64,000 bases of DNA from an uncultured Pseudomonadales bacterium (GCA_958296165.1 OY282447.1:744001-808000); one strand, 5' to 3'. Shown: positions 51,736 through 61,319, numbered from the stretch's first letter. Notes: generated by a model not told the origin, from the letters alone. Program-made: numbers and translations.

Positions 51736-53409
51736 TCACGCGTCTTCGGAACCGCCAACCTCCTCATCCGGTTCAGTCGATGGCGCGTCGGCGGCGCGAC
51801 GCACGGCCCAAGCGCGTTCGACGAGTTCCATCTGCGCCATGCGCAAGTGGGTCTTCGCGCCGGTGTCCTTGCCAAGTTCCATGTACGCCTCGTTGGCGCG
51901 CGTGTAGGCCGGCCACTCCGGCAAGCCGGGGCCGTTGGGGTTGCCGGTCTTGGCGAACTGAACCCAAATGCTGGCCATGAGGTCCGAAAGCGCTCGGTCT
52001 TCGTCGGTGGGTTTGGCGCCGAACAACTCCAGATCGCCGAACACGTAGCCGATCTCCGCGGCGTGGAAAGCGCGTAGCTGTTCTTTGTTTTCAAGAGGCG
52101 GCCACCACGTGAACCAATACAGATAGGCGTCGCTGGCAACGTTTTCCATGCTGCGCGCCCAAACCCGCATCGGGTAGGTAAAGAGCACGTCCGCGAACAG
52201 ATCGGCCCAGGCTTGCTCCGCCTCTTGATCGTCATTGGCGGGATATGCCTCGGCCGTTTGGCCGACCGCTTCCGGCAACGCTGCCTGAAGGTAGCCGTTA
52301 AAGCCCGCGGCGCCTTCGCCGAAGACCGGTTTGAAGAACTCTAGGAAAGCCGTGCCCTCGTCCGCGTTGGAGCCGATCAGCACCGGCACGTCCGCTTGTT
52401 TGCCAGCGGCGAAGATAGCCGCCACTTCCTCGGGAATGACTTCGCCATCGACGATGGACAGCGACTGGGTTTGGGAAGCCTGAGGATTGGCTTGGAACAC
52501 GGCGAGGACATGCTCTTGGGGCATTGTCCGCAAGTTCGACAGCGACGCATCGCCGTCCTCGCCGGCCAACGCCAGCGCGAATTCCTCGCCTAGCGATTCC
52601 GACGAAGGCGCATACGATGTGGCTTCCGCGCGCCGCCACATCGGCCGAAAAGCGCCGCCGCTTTGCCCGATCACGCGGTGAAACAAACCTCTCGCCAACG
52701 GGCTCGCGTGCAGCAGCGACATGCTTTGGGAACCCGCGGATTCGCCGAAGATCGTGACGTTGCCGGCATCGCCGCCGAAGGCCGCGATGTTGTCGCGCAC
52801 CCAATGCAGCGCCGCGACTTGATCGCGCAATCCCTGATTGCCGGAGAAGCCGTTGTTCTCTTCACTCAGCGCCGGATGAGCGAAGAAGCCGAAGCGGCCG
52901 AGCCGGTAGTTGATGGTGACGAGAACCACGCCCTTGGCGGTGAGCAGTTCGCCGGGATAGGTGCTGCCAGAACCCGTTGTGAGGCCGCCGCCGTGAATCC
53001 AGACCATCACCGGCAGGCCGTCGCCGACATGCGCGGCGCGGGTCCAGACGTTGAGCGTCAGGCAGTCCTCGTCCATCGCAAAGCCGGTTTGGGCGTATAG
53101 CGCGCCGCCGACGCCTTGCGGCTGCATGCAAGCGGGGCCGGGTTGGCTGGCATCCCGTGGCGCCGTCCACGGTTCGACGGGCTGCGGCGGCGCCCAGCGC
53201 CTTTCGCCGGTTGGCGCGGCGGCATAGGGAATGCCGTGGTACTGCTTGAGCCCATCCTCGGCAACGGTGCCGCGAACGACGCCGCCCGTTACCGCTACTT
53301 CCGCAGCGATGGGTACGGGTTGCGGTTCCGTGTTCGTTACGTTCGTTTCCTCGGTGCCGCAGGCCACCAGCAAAAGCGTGGTGGCAAGACACAGCAGCGT
53401 TCTGCTCAT
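51736..53409 (-). CDS. Carboxylesterase type B, lipoprotein-like signal
   Basis: A 557-residue esterase of the para-nitrobenzyl esterase group. TLLCLATTLLLVACGTEETN is a lipobox, suggesting anchoring to the outer membrane or periplasmic face. VVRGTVAEDGLKQYHGIPYA is the conserved opening. VMVWIHGGGLTTGSG gives the oxyanion hole, IFGESAGSQSMSLL the nucleophile serine and AFHAAEIGYVFGDLE the catalytic histidine. I prefer the ATG at 53409 over 53415 because AAGGGG abuts the earlier ATG but lies six bases before the later one. It is transcribed in the same direction as the DUF547 gene, 71 bases upstream of it. Confidence 0.9.
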   Translation of the reverse strand: MSRTLLCLATTLLLVACGTEETNVTNTEPQPVPIAAEVAVTGGVVRGTVAEDGLKQYHGIPYAAAPTGERRWAPPQPVEPWTAPRDASQPGPACMQPQGVGGALYAQTGFAMDEDCLTLNVWTRAAHVGDGLPVMVWIHGGGLTTGSGSTYPGELLTAKGVVLVTINYRLGRFGFFAHPALSEENNGFSGNQGLRDQVAALHWVRDNIAAFGGDAGNVTIFGESAGSQSMSLLHASPLARGLFHRVIGQSGGAFRPMWRRAEATSYAPSSESLGEEFALALAGEDGDASLSNLRTMPQEHVLAVFQANPQASQTQSLSIVDGEVIPEEVAAIFAAGKQADVPVLIGSNADEGTAFLEFFKPVFGEGAAGFNGYLQAALPEAVGQTAEAYPANDDQEAEQAWADLFADVLFTYPMRVWARSMENVASDAYLYWFTWWPPLENKEQLRAFHAAEIGYVFGDLELFGAKPTDEDRALSDLMASIWVQFAKTGNPNGPGLPEWPAYTRANEAYMELGKDTGAKTHLRMAQMELVERAWAVRRAADAPSTEPDEEVGGSEDA

Positions 53410-53536
53410 CGTCATCCCCTTAAGTTCTCAACGGAACACCGTACTACAGTCCGTGGTGCATCGGTGTTGTATCTATCCGCGGTGCGGAAGGGAACTCGAT
53501 CCGGCGACGGCCAGTGGCCACTGAGCCTCTGCCTGA

Positions 53537-54162
53537 TCTAAGCGCCTTCGTCGTGCAACAGAATGTCCTGCAGATTCTCGGCAGCAGGTACTGATTCGCC
53601 CAGCCCGTCCGGTGCCTTGAACAGGGCGCTGCCGGGCGACCACAGTTCAACGCTCTCCGCGTGCTGCTCGAAATACGCCGGGTTGGTGGTGACGCGGACG
53701 AACTCCGCCATGCCGGCCATGCGCAAGCCGTACTCGCGGTTGCCGAGGGGTTGCAGTTCGGCGTCTGGCGGCATGAGTTCTGGGCGGCCGATCAATTGCT
53801 CCAAGTCATCCATCGTTACGGGAGATGCCGACGTTGGCGGTAGTTCGAGGTCTTCGTCCACCGCGGCATCGAGGTCGAAGCCCGATGCTTCTGCTTCGTC
53901 CGTTTGCCGCTCGATCGCCGCCAACGCGCTCGATCGGGCGGTGCCGGCCGCGTCCTTGGCCAGCGCGGCGCTGGTGATTGTGCTCGGCAGCTGCGCCAGA
54001 ATCGGTTGCAGGCGGCCTACCACCGTCTCGAACAAGTGGATGCGTTCGCGCAGGGCGCGGTATACGTCCGTCTCTACCGTGCCTTCGTAGTGCAGGTTGA
54101 CGATGCGAATGCGCGCATGGCGCTTGGCCTCGTCGCGCCCGATGCGGTTCCATGTGCGGCCA
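53537..54162 (-). pseudogene. Partial copy of the 3' end of the PLD-SNF2 helicase gene
   Basis: The minus-strand frame (LFETVVGRLQPILAQLPST onward, 166 residues to the stop) is almost identical to the C-terminus of the protein at 58146-61319, with changes mostly in the last 30 residues and at PTSASPV versus PTPSSPV. Upstream of it the copy also has the codons of IRIVNLHYEGTVETDVYRAL and, after an internal deletion of about 165 bases relative to 58723-58886, TWNRIGRDEAKR. The deletion keeps frame. Similarity ends at 54162, a few bases before a fragment of the FG-GAP gene. There is no helicase core and no natural start. Confidence 0.88.
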
Positions 54163-54165
54163 AAC

Positions 54166-55124
54166 GGGCATCAATCCCACGACCATCTTCTGGTACTTGA
54201 GCCGCGTCCACCAAGCGGATTACAACCGCGATGGATACCGCGACCTCCTGTTTTGGAACGAAGACCACTTCGACGTCTACTTCCAAAACGAACATCGACA
54301 ATTCAATCCAGTGGCCCAAGCGTTCACCACGGACGTGCCGTTCGACGTAGACGGAACGTACGCGCTGATGTTCGTGTACAACGAGAACACGCTGCGATTC
54401 ATCCTCGGGCTCAGAAAGAAGACGCAGCTGACGATGCTGCACGCGTTGCGCGACATGAACGGCGATGGCATCCCGATCTGATAACGCTTTCGCTGGAAGG
54501 CCGCAGCCTCATGAATCATCGCAGTACGTACCAAGTGCATTTCGGCGCCGCAACGCCGGGCGGCACGACCTTCGCACGCAAGGCCAGCGCTGCGATCAAG
54601 CCGCACGGCAGAGCGGGCGCATTGCAGGCATCGGCATACTCATCGTTGCTGATGCAGGACTTCGACGGCGATGGCCAAACCGACGTACTGTTCAGAGACG
54701 TCGCTATAGGCATCTTTTCGGGATGGTGCGCGCGATGGCCGGCAAGTCCGTTGCCTTGGACGTAGAGTTCTACCGGATGGAAGACGGCGCCTTCCCTCGC
54801 CAACCAACCGCCAAGCGCAGGATCCGCCCACGCCTCTACCCCATAGGCACCGGCGTGTTCTTCCCACCCGTGCTGATTGGCGACCTGCACGGCGACGGGC
54901 GCATGGACCTAGTGACTGGCAAGGGCCGCGAAGAACTGCACATATACGCTGGCATCGATGCGCCCGGGGCGTTCGCGCGAGCGCCGCAGACGTTGTCGAT
55001 CGCGCTGCCGGACGACGAGCGCCACACGCGACTGGTGGACCTCAACAAGGACGCCAAGCAAGACATCCTTGTATACAACAACACTACGACGCCGCATCGA
55101 CTGACGACGTTGATCTCTCGATAG
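54166..55124 (+). pseudogene. Partial, frameshifted copy of the FG-GAP gene
   Basis: This segment parallels 49809-50769. The frame first reads SRVHQADYNRDGYRDLLFWN and on to LRDMNGDGIP. There, one base is missing near 54473, and the sequence continues in another frame as DLITLSLEGRSLMNHRSTYQ to DGQTDVLFRDVAIGI. Near 54713 two extra bases shift it back, with GMVRAMAGKSVALDVEFYRM to the end HRLTTLISR at 55124. The N-terminal 217 residues and signal are absent. The change pattern shows an older duplicate under decay. Confidence 0.88.
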
Positions 55125-55178
55125 GTGGAGTTTCGTGCTAGTTTTTTGAGACGGTGAAGCGGGCTGGGGCCGACTGCG

Positions 55179-55769
55179 TCACAACCTGCCGTAGTCCTCC
55201 CACGCCTTCAATCTTTCTTGTGGGTCTTGAAAGACGGCGTCTGCCTTATCGAAGCTCTCGGGATCGAAGTTGCCGCCGAGCCAAGAGCGCTTTGCTTCGT
55301 GTTCTTCGTGTTTCGGGTCGGCGAGCGCCGCGAGAAGGTCGGCGTAGCCCCACGTTCCACCGCAGTCTTCGGGCGGACAGGCTCGGCGGCCATCCAAGCA
55401 GACCGGGTACGTTGCGCCGGCTGCTGCTGGTTTGATGGCGATCAGCGTCACGTCATGTGTCCAATCGTCGCCGAAGTCGTAGGAGTAGATGGCTTTGTCG
55501 CCCTTTGTGGCGAAACAGCTGGCGATGGGCGTTTCCCACTCGATGAGGCCGCCCGGAAAATCTTCGTCTTCCGGGCCGATGGTGATTTCCCTGCCTCGGC
55601 GTCGGACGCGAAACTCGTGCAGGTGGCTGTCGAACCAGCCCATGGCGTCCTGAATGGCCGAGTGCAGGTCCCAGAATGTGTACGCGGACGGTACGTCGAT
55701 CCGACGCCATATCTTGGGCTGGATTCCCCGCAGTTCGATCCTCAAACGGTGGATGGTCTGTTGTGCCAT
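55179..55769 (-). CDS. Plasmid pRiA4b ORF-3 family protein
   Basis: A 196-residue protein of the pRiA4b ORF-3-like family, named after a plasmid gene and common on mobile DNA. The opening TIHRLRIELRGIQPKIWRRI is diagnostic, followed by FWDLHSAIQDAMGWFDSHLH, FRVRRRGREI, YSYDFGDDWTHDVTLIAI and the cysteine segment CLDGRRACPPEDCGGTWGY. The ATG at 55769 gives the standard N-terminus; the frame is open a few codons more. The biochemical role is unknown. It borders the rearranged block and the defence-like genes. Confidence 0.88.
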   Translation of the reverse strand: MAQQTIHRLRIELRGIQPKIWRRIDVPSAYTFWDLHSAIQDAMGWFDSHLHEFRVRRRGREITIGPEDEDFPGGLIEWETPIASCFATKGDKAIYSYDFGDDWTHDVTLIAIKPAAAGATYPVCLDGRRACPPEDCGGTWGYADLLAALADPKHEEHEAKRSWLGGNFDPESFDKADAVFQDPQERLKAWEDYGRL

Positions 55770-56094
55770 GATCTCTCCGTGGTTCCTCTGACAGCCGCTT
55801 GACGACATTCTTCACGGCTTCGCTCCACGCGCCGGCGCGAACGGTGCCACGTGGCACGACAAGAACCGCAAACAACCGAGGCCGAGCGCCGTAGTCTATG
55901 CTATGCGCTCGTTCCACATCGAGTGGCTGATGCACCGGACATGCTCCAAGCCAACGAAGACCGCGACCCACACCAGCACCGGCAGCAGTTTCCGCTCCCA
56001 GCACCAACTGCTGCAGAGCAAAGGAACGCTGCAGGCGGTACGCTGTGTGGGAGCGGGCCGCCATAGACGGCGCGAGCGCGGAGGCGATGCCTAG
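55770..56094. other. Intergenic region before the AAA ATPase
   Basis: A 325-base gap between divergent genes. The only structure I see is the palindrome at 55844-55857. Small open frames here lack coding character. Promoters for both flanking genes are expected but not identifiable. Confidence 0.5.
55844..55857. promoter_or_regulatory. 14-bp perfect palindrome, possible operator
   Basis: GTGCCACGTGGCAC is self-complementary over its full length and lies between the divergent pRiA4b-like and AAA ATPase genes. It could control one or both. No regulator is encoded next to it. Confidence 0.35.
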
Positions 56095-57519
56095 ATGCTC
56101 ACGCGCCTAGAAGCAAATGGATTCAAGAACCTAGTCGACTTCACGCTCGACTTGGGCCCCTACACCTGCGTCGCCGGCCCAAACGGCGTTGGCAAATCCA
56201 ACATTTTCGACGCCATCCGCTTCCTCTCACTGCTCACCGAGCACACCATGAACGATGCGGCGCGGTGCATTCGCGATACGCCATCGGGCGACAACACCGG
56301 CGACTTGGCGGACATCTTCTTCGCCACCAACGATCAACGGCAAAAGCGATTCCAACTCGCCGTTGAGATGATCGTGAGCAGGGAAGTGTCCGACGATTTC
56401 GGCAGGCTGGCAAAGTCGACGTCCACCTTCCTTCGCTATGAGGTGGGTTTTCGGTACGAATTGCCGTCCGCCGCCATTGGTCCCTTCGGAGGGCTGGTTC
56501 TCGAACGCGAGGAACTGCGGCCCATAACCGTAGGGCGAGCACACAACCACCTGCGGTTTCCGCATCACAAGGCAAACTTCCGCAATCGCCTCGTACACAA
56601 CCGGCGTTTTGGCAAGCCCTACATCGACACGACCAAAGACGGCGAACAAGACGTCATTCTCGTGCATCAGGACGGCGGTTCACGCGGGCGTGCGCGACCT
56701 GCCTCTGCCGAAGGCGCGGTGCGCACCATCATCGGCACTGAAAACACGGCAGCTACCCCCACTATCCTCGCCGCCCGCCACGAAATGCGCAGCTGGCGCA
56801 CCCTAGCGCTGGAACCCAGCGCAATGCGCCGGCCCGACCCCTACACGCAAGCGCCCGGCATCGCGTCCAACGGGGCGCACATTCCGGCTACGTTGCAATA
56901 CATAGGCAACACGATGCCCGGCCCCACTACCGAGCAAGCGTTGGCCACCATCGCGAGCAGACTGTCTGATCTTGTTCCCGTCACCGCGGTCCGTGTCCGC
57001 CAGGACGATGTGCGGCAGTTGCTCTCTTTGGAATTAGAAGAGCGTTCCGGTTTGCGCCTCCCCGCCAACTCCGTTTCCGATGGCACGCTGCGTTTCCTGG
57101 CATTGGCGGCATTGGCCGAGGGTTCCGCCGAGGGCGTGTTCTGCATGGAAGAGCCAGAGAACGGCATCCACCCCGCCAACCTCGAGGCGATGAATCTCCT
57201 GCTCCATGACATTGCGGTTGATCCCACCGAGCCCGTTGGCAACGAGAATCCAATGCGTCAGATCGTCGTAGCAACCCACTCGCCATACTTCGTGCAGTTG
57301 CAGCACGAGGGCGAATTGGTGCTCGCCAAGAAGGCGATGAGAAGAAACAGCCTCGGCACCATCGAACCGCTCGTCTGCCGCCCATGTCTACGTACTTGGA
57401 GGAGCAGCCCGGAAGATCCAGGCGTTGCGCACATCGCGCTGCAATCCTATTTGCTGCCCCCACAGGGCCGCCGGATAGCGATTCAAGACGAGCTGTGGCG
57501 GGATGAGTCGGCCCTATGA
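56095..57519 (+). CDS. AAA family ATPase (RecF/OLD-like, AAA_21 type)
   Basis: A 474-residue ATPase. MLTRLEANGFKNLVDFTLDL with Walker A AGPNGVGKSNIFDAIRFLSL (residues 27-46) is the SMC/RecF-type N-terminus. VSDGTLRFLALAALAEGS is the signature region. Walker B is VFCMEEPENGIHPANLEAMN (about 346-365) and VVATHSPYFVQL carries the H-loop. No nuclease domain is fused. The partner gene, starting in the last four bases (ATGA), supplies a TOPRIM-like domain. ATPase plus separate TOPRIM protein recalls split OLD-type anti-phage systems such as PARIS. Confidence 0.88.
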   Translation: MLTRLEANGFKNLVDFTLDLGPYTCVAGPNGVGKSNIFDAIRFLSLLTEHTMNDAARCIRDTPSGDNTGDLADIFFATNDQRQKRFQLAVEMIVSREVSDDFGRLAKSTSTFLRYEVGFRYELPSAAIGPFGGLVLEREELRPITVGRAHNHLRFPHHKANFRNRLVHNRRFGKPYIDTTKDGEQDVILVHQDGGSRGRARPASAEGAVRTIIGTENTAATPTILAARHEMRSWRTLALEPSAMRRPDPYTQAPGIASNGAHIPATLQYIGNTMPGPTTEQALATIASRLSDLVPVTAVRVRQDDVRQLLSLELEERSGLRLPANSVSDGTLRFLALAALAEGSAEGVFCMEEPENGIHPANLEAMNLLLHDIAVDPTEPVGNENPMRQIVVATHSPYFVQLQHEGELVLAKKAMRRNSLGTIEPLVCRPCLRTWRSSPEDPGVAHIALQSYLLPPQGRRIAIQDELWRDESAL

Positions 57520-58133
57520 GATTCCTGCTCGCTTGCGAAGGACAATCAGACGCAGGACTGGTTCCACATATTCAACGATTGATCATTGAGAGCGGCGAGA
57601 AGGATGTGGACGGCGAGCCTTGGTTCTATGGCGGGCCGTTGGCGAACAAGATACGCACCGGTCTGCAGGTGGCAGAACACATGGTGGATCTGCTCTTCGT
57701 GCACAGGGACGCCGACAGTGCGCGCGGAGACGCGAGACTCCAAGAGATTGCGAACACGGTTGGAGAGGTCGCCGACGCACCACATTGGGTGGGGGTTGTT
57801 CCGGTCCGCATGACAGAAGCGTGGCTAATCCTAGACGAGGCCGCCATCCGTACGGCGGTAGGAAAGCCTGACAGTCGGACGCCACTGCACCTGCCAACAC
57901 CGCGTGAAGCTGAACGTCGCGCCGATCCAAAGGGCATCCTTGAGAATGCGCTCCTAACGGCCAGCGAGGCGACTGGACGCCGACGGCAGAAGATCAAACG
58001 CGACTTCGGGCGTTTGCGCCGGCAACTGCTCGTGAATCTCCCGATCAACGGCCCGTTGGCGCAGTTGACTTCGTGGGCGAGATTTCGAGACGACACGCTA
58101 CGCGCCATAGACGCGATTGGCAGCACCGCTTGA
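57516..58133 (+). CDS. TOPRIM/DUF4276-like protein partnered with the AAA ATPase
   Basis: A 205-residue protein resembling the DUF4276 group, which has a TOPRIM-type fold. MRFLLACEGQSDAGLVPHI contains the first conserved Glu (EGQSD), and VDLLFVHRDADSARGDARL the DxD pair, near residues 65-67. VVPVRMTEAWLILDEAAIRT and ADPKGILENALLTASEAT are conserved segments. TOPRIM proteins are nucleases or primases; here a nuclease effector triggered by the ATPase is a reasonable hypothesis. The start overlaps the ATPase stop by four bases. It converges on the helicase gene, leaving 12 bases. Confidence 0.72.
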   Translation: MRFLLACEGQSDAGLVPHIQRLIIESGEKDVDGEPWFYGGPLANKIRTGLQVAEHMVDLLFVHRDADSARGDARLQEIANTVGEVADAPHWVGVVPVRMTEAWLILDEAAIRTAVGKPDSRTPLHLPTPREAERRADPKGILENALLTASEATGRRRQKIKRDFGRLRRQLLVNLPINGPLAQLTSWARFRDDTLRAIDAIGSTA

Positions 58134-58145
58134 AGAGGTGAGAGG

Positions 58146-61100
58146 CTAAGCGCTTCCATCGCGCCGCAGGATGTCGCGCAGGTTCTTCGCGGCAGCTGTT
58201 GACTCTCCAAGCCCCTCCGGCACCTTGAACAGGGCGCTGCCGGGCGACCACAGTTCGACGCTCTCCGCGTGCTGCTCGAAATACGCCGGGTTGGTGGTGA
58301 CGCGCACGAACTCCGCCATGCCGGCCATGCGCAAGCCGTACTCGCGGTTGCCGAGGGGTTGCAGTTCGGCGTCTGGCGGCATGAGTTCTGGGCGGCCGAT
58401 CAATTGCTCCAAGTCATCCATCGTTACGGGAGACGACGGCGTTGGCGGTAGTTCGAGGTCTTCGTCCACCGCGGCATCGAGGTCGAAGCCCGATGCTTCT
58501 GCTTCGTCCGTTTGCCGCTCGATCGCCGCCAACGCGCTCGATCGGGCGGTGCCGGCCGCGTCCTTGGCCAGCGCGGCGCTGGTGATTGTGCTCGGCAGCT
58601 GCGCCAGAATCGGTTGCAGGCGGCCTACCACCGTCTCGAACAAGTGAATGCGTTCGCGCAGGGCGCGGTATACGTCCGTCTCTACCGTGCCTTCGTAGTG
58701 CAGGTTGACGATGCGAATGCGCGGGTGCTGTTGGCCAAGCCGGTCTATGCGCCCAATGCGTTGCTCTACGCGCATGGGGTTCCACGGCATGTCGTAGTTC
58801 ACCACCGCGCCGCAGAACTGGAAGTTCAAGCCTTCGGCGGCGGCATCGGTACAGAGCAGCACGTCCGCATCGCCAGCGTGGAAGCGGCGCTTGGCCTCGT
58901 CGCGCCCGATGCGGTTCCATGTGCGGCCATCGGTGGAAGGCACTTCGCCGCCGCGGCCGGAAAAGCACATCAGGCGCAACGGTTGATCCGCCGCGTGCTG
59001 CAAGGCTTCGCGTAGGAAATCCAGCGTGTCGGTGTATTGGGTGAACACCATCGCCTGCTCGTAGCCGCGCTCGCGCAGATCGGCAAGCACGGCCTTGAGG
59101 GCGGCGAGTTTGCTATCGGGCGGCAATGCGCGGGTGTGTTCGAGCAGGCTGACGATTTGGGAACGCTCGTCCGCGACCAAGGCATCACGCGCCAACTTCG
59201 CCAGTTCGTCCACATCCAATAGATCGCCAGTTTCGTCGTCCGGCGCATCCTCATCGAGGTCAGCCAGTTCGGCCAGCGCGGCTTCGCGCGAATCCATCGC
59301 CGCCAGGCGCTTCTCGAAGGTGCGCCGCAGCGCATGAAAGCTGCTGGCCACACGCTTGCGGTACACCGTCATCACGAAACCCACGGCCGAGCGTTCAGCC
59401 GCGGCCGCTTGGTCGTAGGCGTTGGCGATGTATTCCTCAACCGCTGCATAGAGGCCCTGTTCTGCGGCCGTCATCGGCAGGAAGCGATCTTCGACGTCCC
59501 GTTCTGCGATGGGCGAGCCCAGTCGCCCGGCCTTGGCGTAACGACGCAGCAATTGCCGCGTGTGGCGCGACACCAAGTGGCGAATGGGCGTTTGCGAGCG
59601 CATGAGAGCTATCGCGGCTCGGCGTTCGCTTGGCGCCAACTGCCGGCGCGGAATGGTCGCTTCGTCGCGCAGGGCGCTCAGCAACTTGCGGGTGCGCAAG
59701 CGCGACAGTTTCGTAATGCGTTCGACGTCCCGGCTCGCGATTTCGCCGAAAGTACGCTCTACGCTGCGAAACAGGTAGGCCAGCCTCTCCAGCGCTTGCG
59801 CGGATGGGTTCGGCGACTCCAAATCCCCGAAGAATTGCAGGAACGCCGCCTCGCTCCATTCCGCGGGCAAACCGAGCAGATCGAGCAAGTCCCACGTTTC
59901 GATGGGATGGACTTGCATCGGCGTTGCTGTGAGCAGCAACAAGCCCTGCGTGCGTTCCTTGAGTGCCCGCATCAGCCGCAGCAGGTTGTTCGGACGATCT
60001 TCCCGCTTTGCGCCCATCGCACGTCGCCGGGCGTGGTGGGCTTCGTCCAGCACGATCAGGTCCCACGGTTCGGCCTGCTCCAGCAACGTTGCGGCACGGT
60101 CTTGGCGGCGCATCAATTGGCTGGAAGCGATCACCGCTGGTTGTTCATGCCATGCCAAACCCGCGCAATCCGGTTCGCCCAAAACGCGCCGAGCGGGCGA
60201 ATCTGGCCAAACGAGCCCCTTGCCGTCGTAGATGGGCCAATCGAGGTTGAACTTCTCGCGCAGCTCGATCTGCCACTGCCGCAGCACCGCTTTGGGCGCG
60301 AGGATGAGGATGCGCTTGGCCTTGCCGGCCAGCCACGCTTGGCGCAGCAGCAAGCCGGCTTGAATGGTCTTGCCGAGGCCCACTTCGTCCGCGATCAAGA
60401 GCTTCGGCGGCCACTGGCTGTACAAGCGCTGGAACGCTCGCGCCTGATGCGGCCACGGTTCGACGGCGGCCGTTGCGGCACCTACTTCTGCGCCGCCGTT
60501 CGGCAATTGCGGTGCCTGTTGAATGAAGCGCCACACCAAGGTGCGTAGATCCACCGGCGGCGGCTCGGTTGGCGCTACGGGCTTCCGCGCGACGTGTTGG
60601 CGCTTGGGAATGTCCTTCGGCTGCAAGCGCTTCGGCCGGTCGTGCGGCAGGAAGCGCATGAGATCGCGCCGAACGGCAGCAGGCACATCCAACACGATCA
60701 AGCGCGGCGAGCGGTTCGCCCACAGGCGGGCAAAGTTCTGCTCCTCGTTCTGCACGCGCTCCGGTTCCGGCCCCCAACTGGTGTAGACGTGAATGCTCTC
60801 CCAATTGCGCTGCCAACCCGCCGCCGTCTCGTTCAAGCTGCCGTTCCAAGCGATGCGCTCGCCGGTGCGATCTTCCACGATGCCGGCCTTCTCGTGGAAG
60901 ATGGCGTCGTCCGGCACGGGTACGCGGTCCGAGTTGCAGGGCACGGCCACCTTCACGTCTAAGTGGCCGCGGCCGATCATCCACGCCAACAGTTCCAGAG
61001 CTCCGTGCGCATGTGCGTCTGGCGGTGCCAGCGGCAGTTGCGCCAAGCGCCGTTCCACCTGCTCGCGCAGCGCCTCGCCGCGCTCGATAGCCTCTATTTC

Positions 61101-61319
61101 GCCAGTTTCGAGGGTGCAACCGACGAGCAGCCTCATGCGGCCGTTGTTGCGCACCAAGCCTTCGATGCCTCGTGCCGCGAGCGCCAAGGCACCGGCGTTG
61201 AAGTAGCCGGTTAGCCGGTCGTAGCGCTCGGCGTCTTGCAGTGCTGGGATGTAGAAGAGCCGTACCAGATCGCCATCGTCTGGCGTGTAGCGGAGGTGCC
61301 AGGTTCGGTCACGCAGCAT
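58146..61319 (-). CDS. Phospholipase D-like domain fused to SNF2 helicase
   Basis: A 1057-residue protein. Residues 1-205 form a PLD-like domain with HEKAGIVEDRTGERIAWNGS (142-161, HxK and GS elements). Residues 290-1000 are a SNF2 translocase: Walker A IADEVGLGKTIQAGL (309-323), DEAH box LIVLDEAHHAR (421-431), LLLTATPMQVHPIETWDLL, and the second lobe with MVFTQYTDTLDFL, VLLCTDAAAEGLNFQFCG and RIGRIDRLGQQ. PLD plus SNF2 functions occur as separate proteins in DISARM and as fusions in other anti-phage loci. The gene is downstream of the OLD-like gene on the same strand by 38 bases. Its 3' end has been duplicated to 53537-54162. Confidence 0.9.
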   Translation of the reverse strand: MLRDRTWHLRYTPDDGDLVRLFYIPALQDAERYDRLTGYFNAGALALAARGIEGLVRNNGRMRLLVGCTLETGEIEAIERGEALREQVERRLAQLPLAPPDAHAHGALELLAWMIGRGHLDVKVAVPCNSDRVPVPDDAIFHEKAGIVEDRTGERIAWNGSLNETAAGWQRNWESIHVYTSWGPEPERVQNEEQNFARLWANRSPRLIVLDVPAAVRRDLMRFLPHDRPKRLQPKDIPKRQHVARKPVAPTEPPPVDLRTLVWRFIQQAPQLPNGGAEVGAATAAVEPWPHQARAFQRLYSQWPPKLLIADEVGLGKTIQAGLLLRQAWLAGKAKRILILAPKAVLRQWQIELREKFNLDWPIYDGKGLVWPDSPARRVLGEPDCAGLAWHEQPAVIASSQLMRRQDRAATLLEQAEPWDLIVLDEAHHARRRAMGAKREDRPNNLLRLMRALKERTQGLLLLTATPMQVHPIETWDLLDLLGLPAEWSEAAFLQFFGDLESPNPSAQALERLAYLFRSVERTFGEIASRDVERITKLSRLRTRKLLSALRDEATIPRRQLAPSERRAAIALMRSQTPIRHLVSRHTRQLLRRYAKAGRLGSPIAERDVEDRFLPMTAAEQGLYAAVEEYIANAYDQAAAAERSAVGFVMTVYRKRVASSFHALRRTFEKRLAAMDSREAALAELADLDEDAPDDETGDLLDVDELAKLARDALVADERSQIVSLLEHTRALPPDSKLAALKAVLADLRERGYEQAMVFTQYTDTLDFLREALQHAADQPLRLMCFSGRGGEVPSTDGRTWNRIGRDEAKRRFHAGDADVLLCTDAAAEGLNFQFCGAVVNYDMPWNPMRVEQRIGRIDRLGQQHPRIRIVNLHYEGTVETDVYRALRERIHLFETVVGRLQPILAQLPSTITSAALAKDAAGTARSSALAAIERQTDEAEASGFDLDAAVDEDLELPPTPSSPVTMDDLEQLIGRPELMPPDAELQPLGNREYGLRMAGMAEFVRVTTNPAYFEQHAESVELWSPGSALFKVPEGLGESTAAAKNLRDILRRDGSA

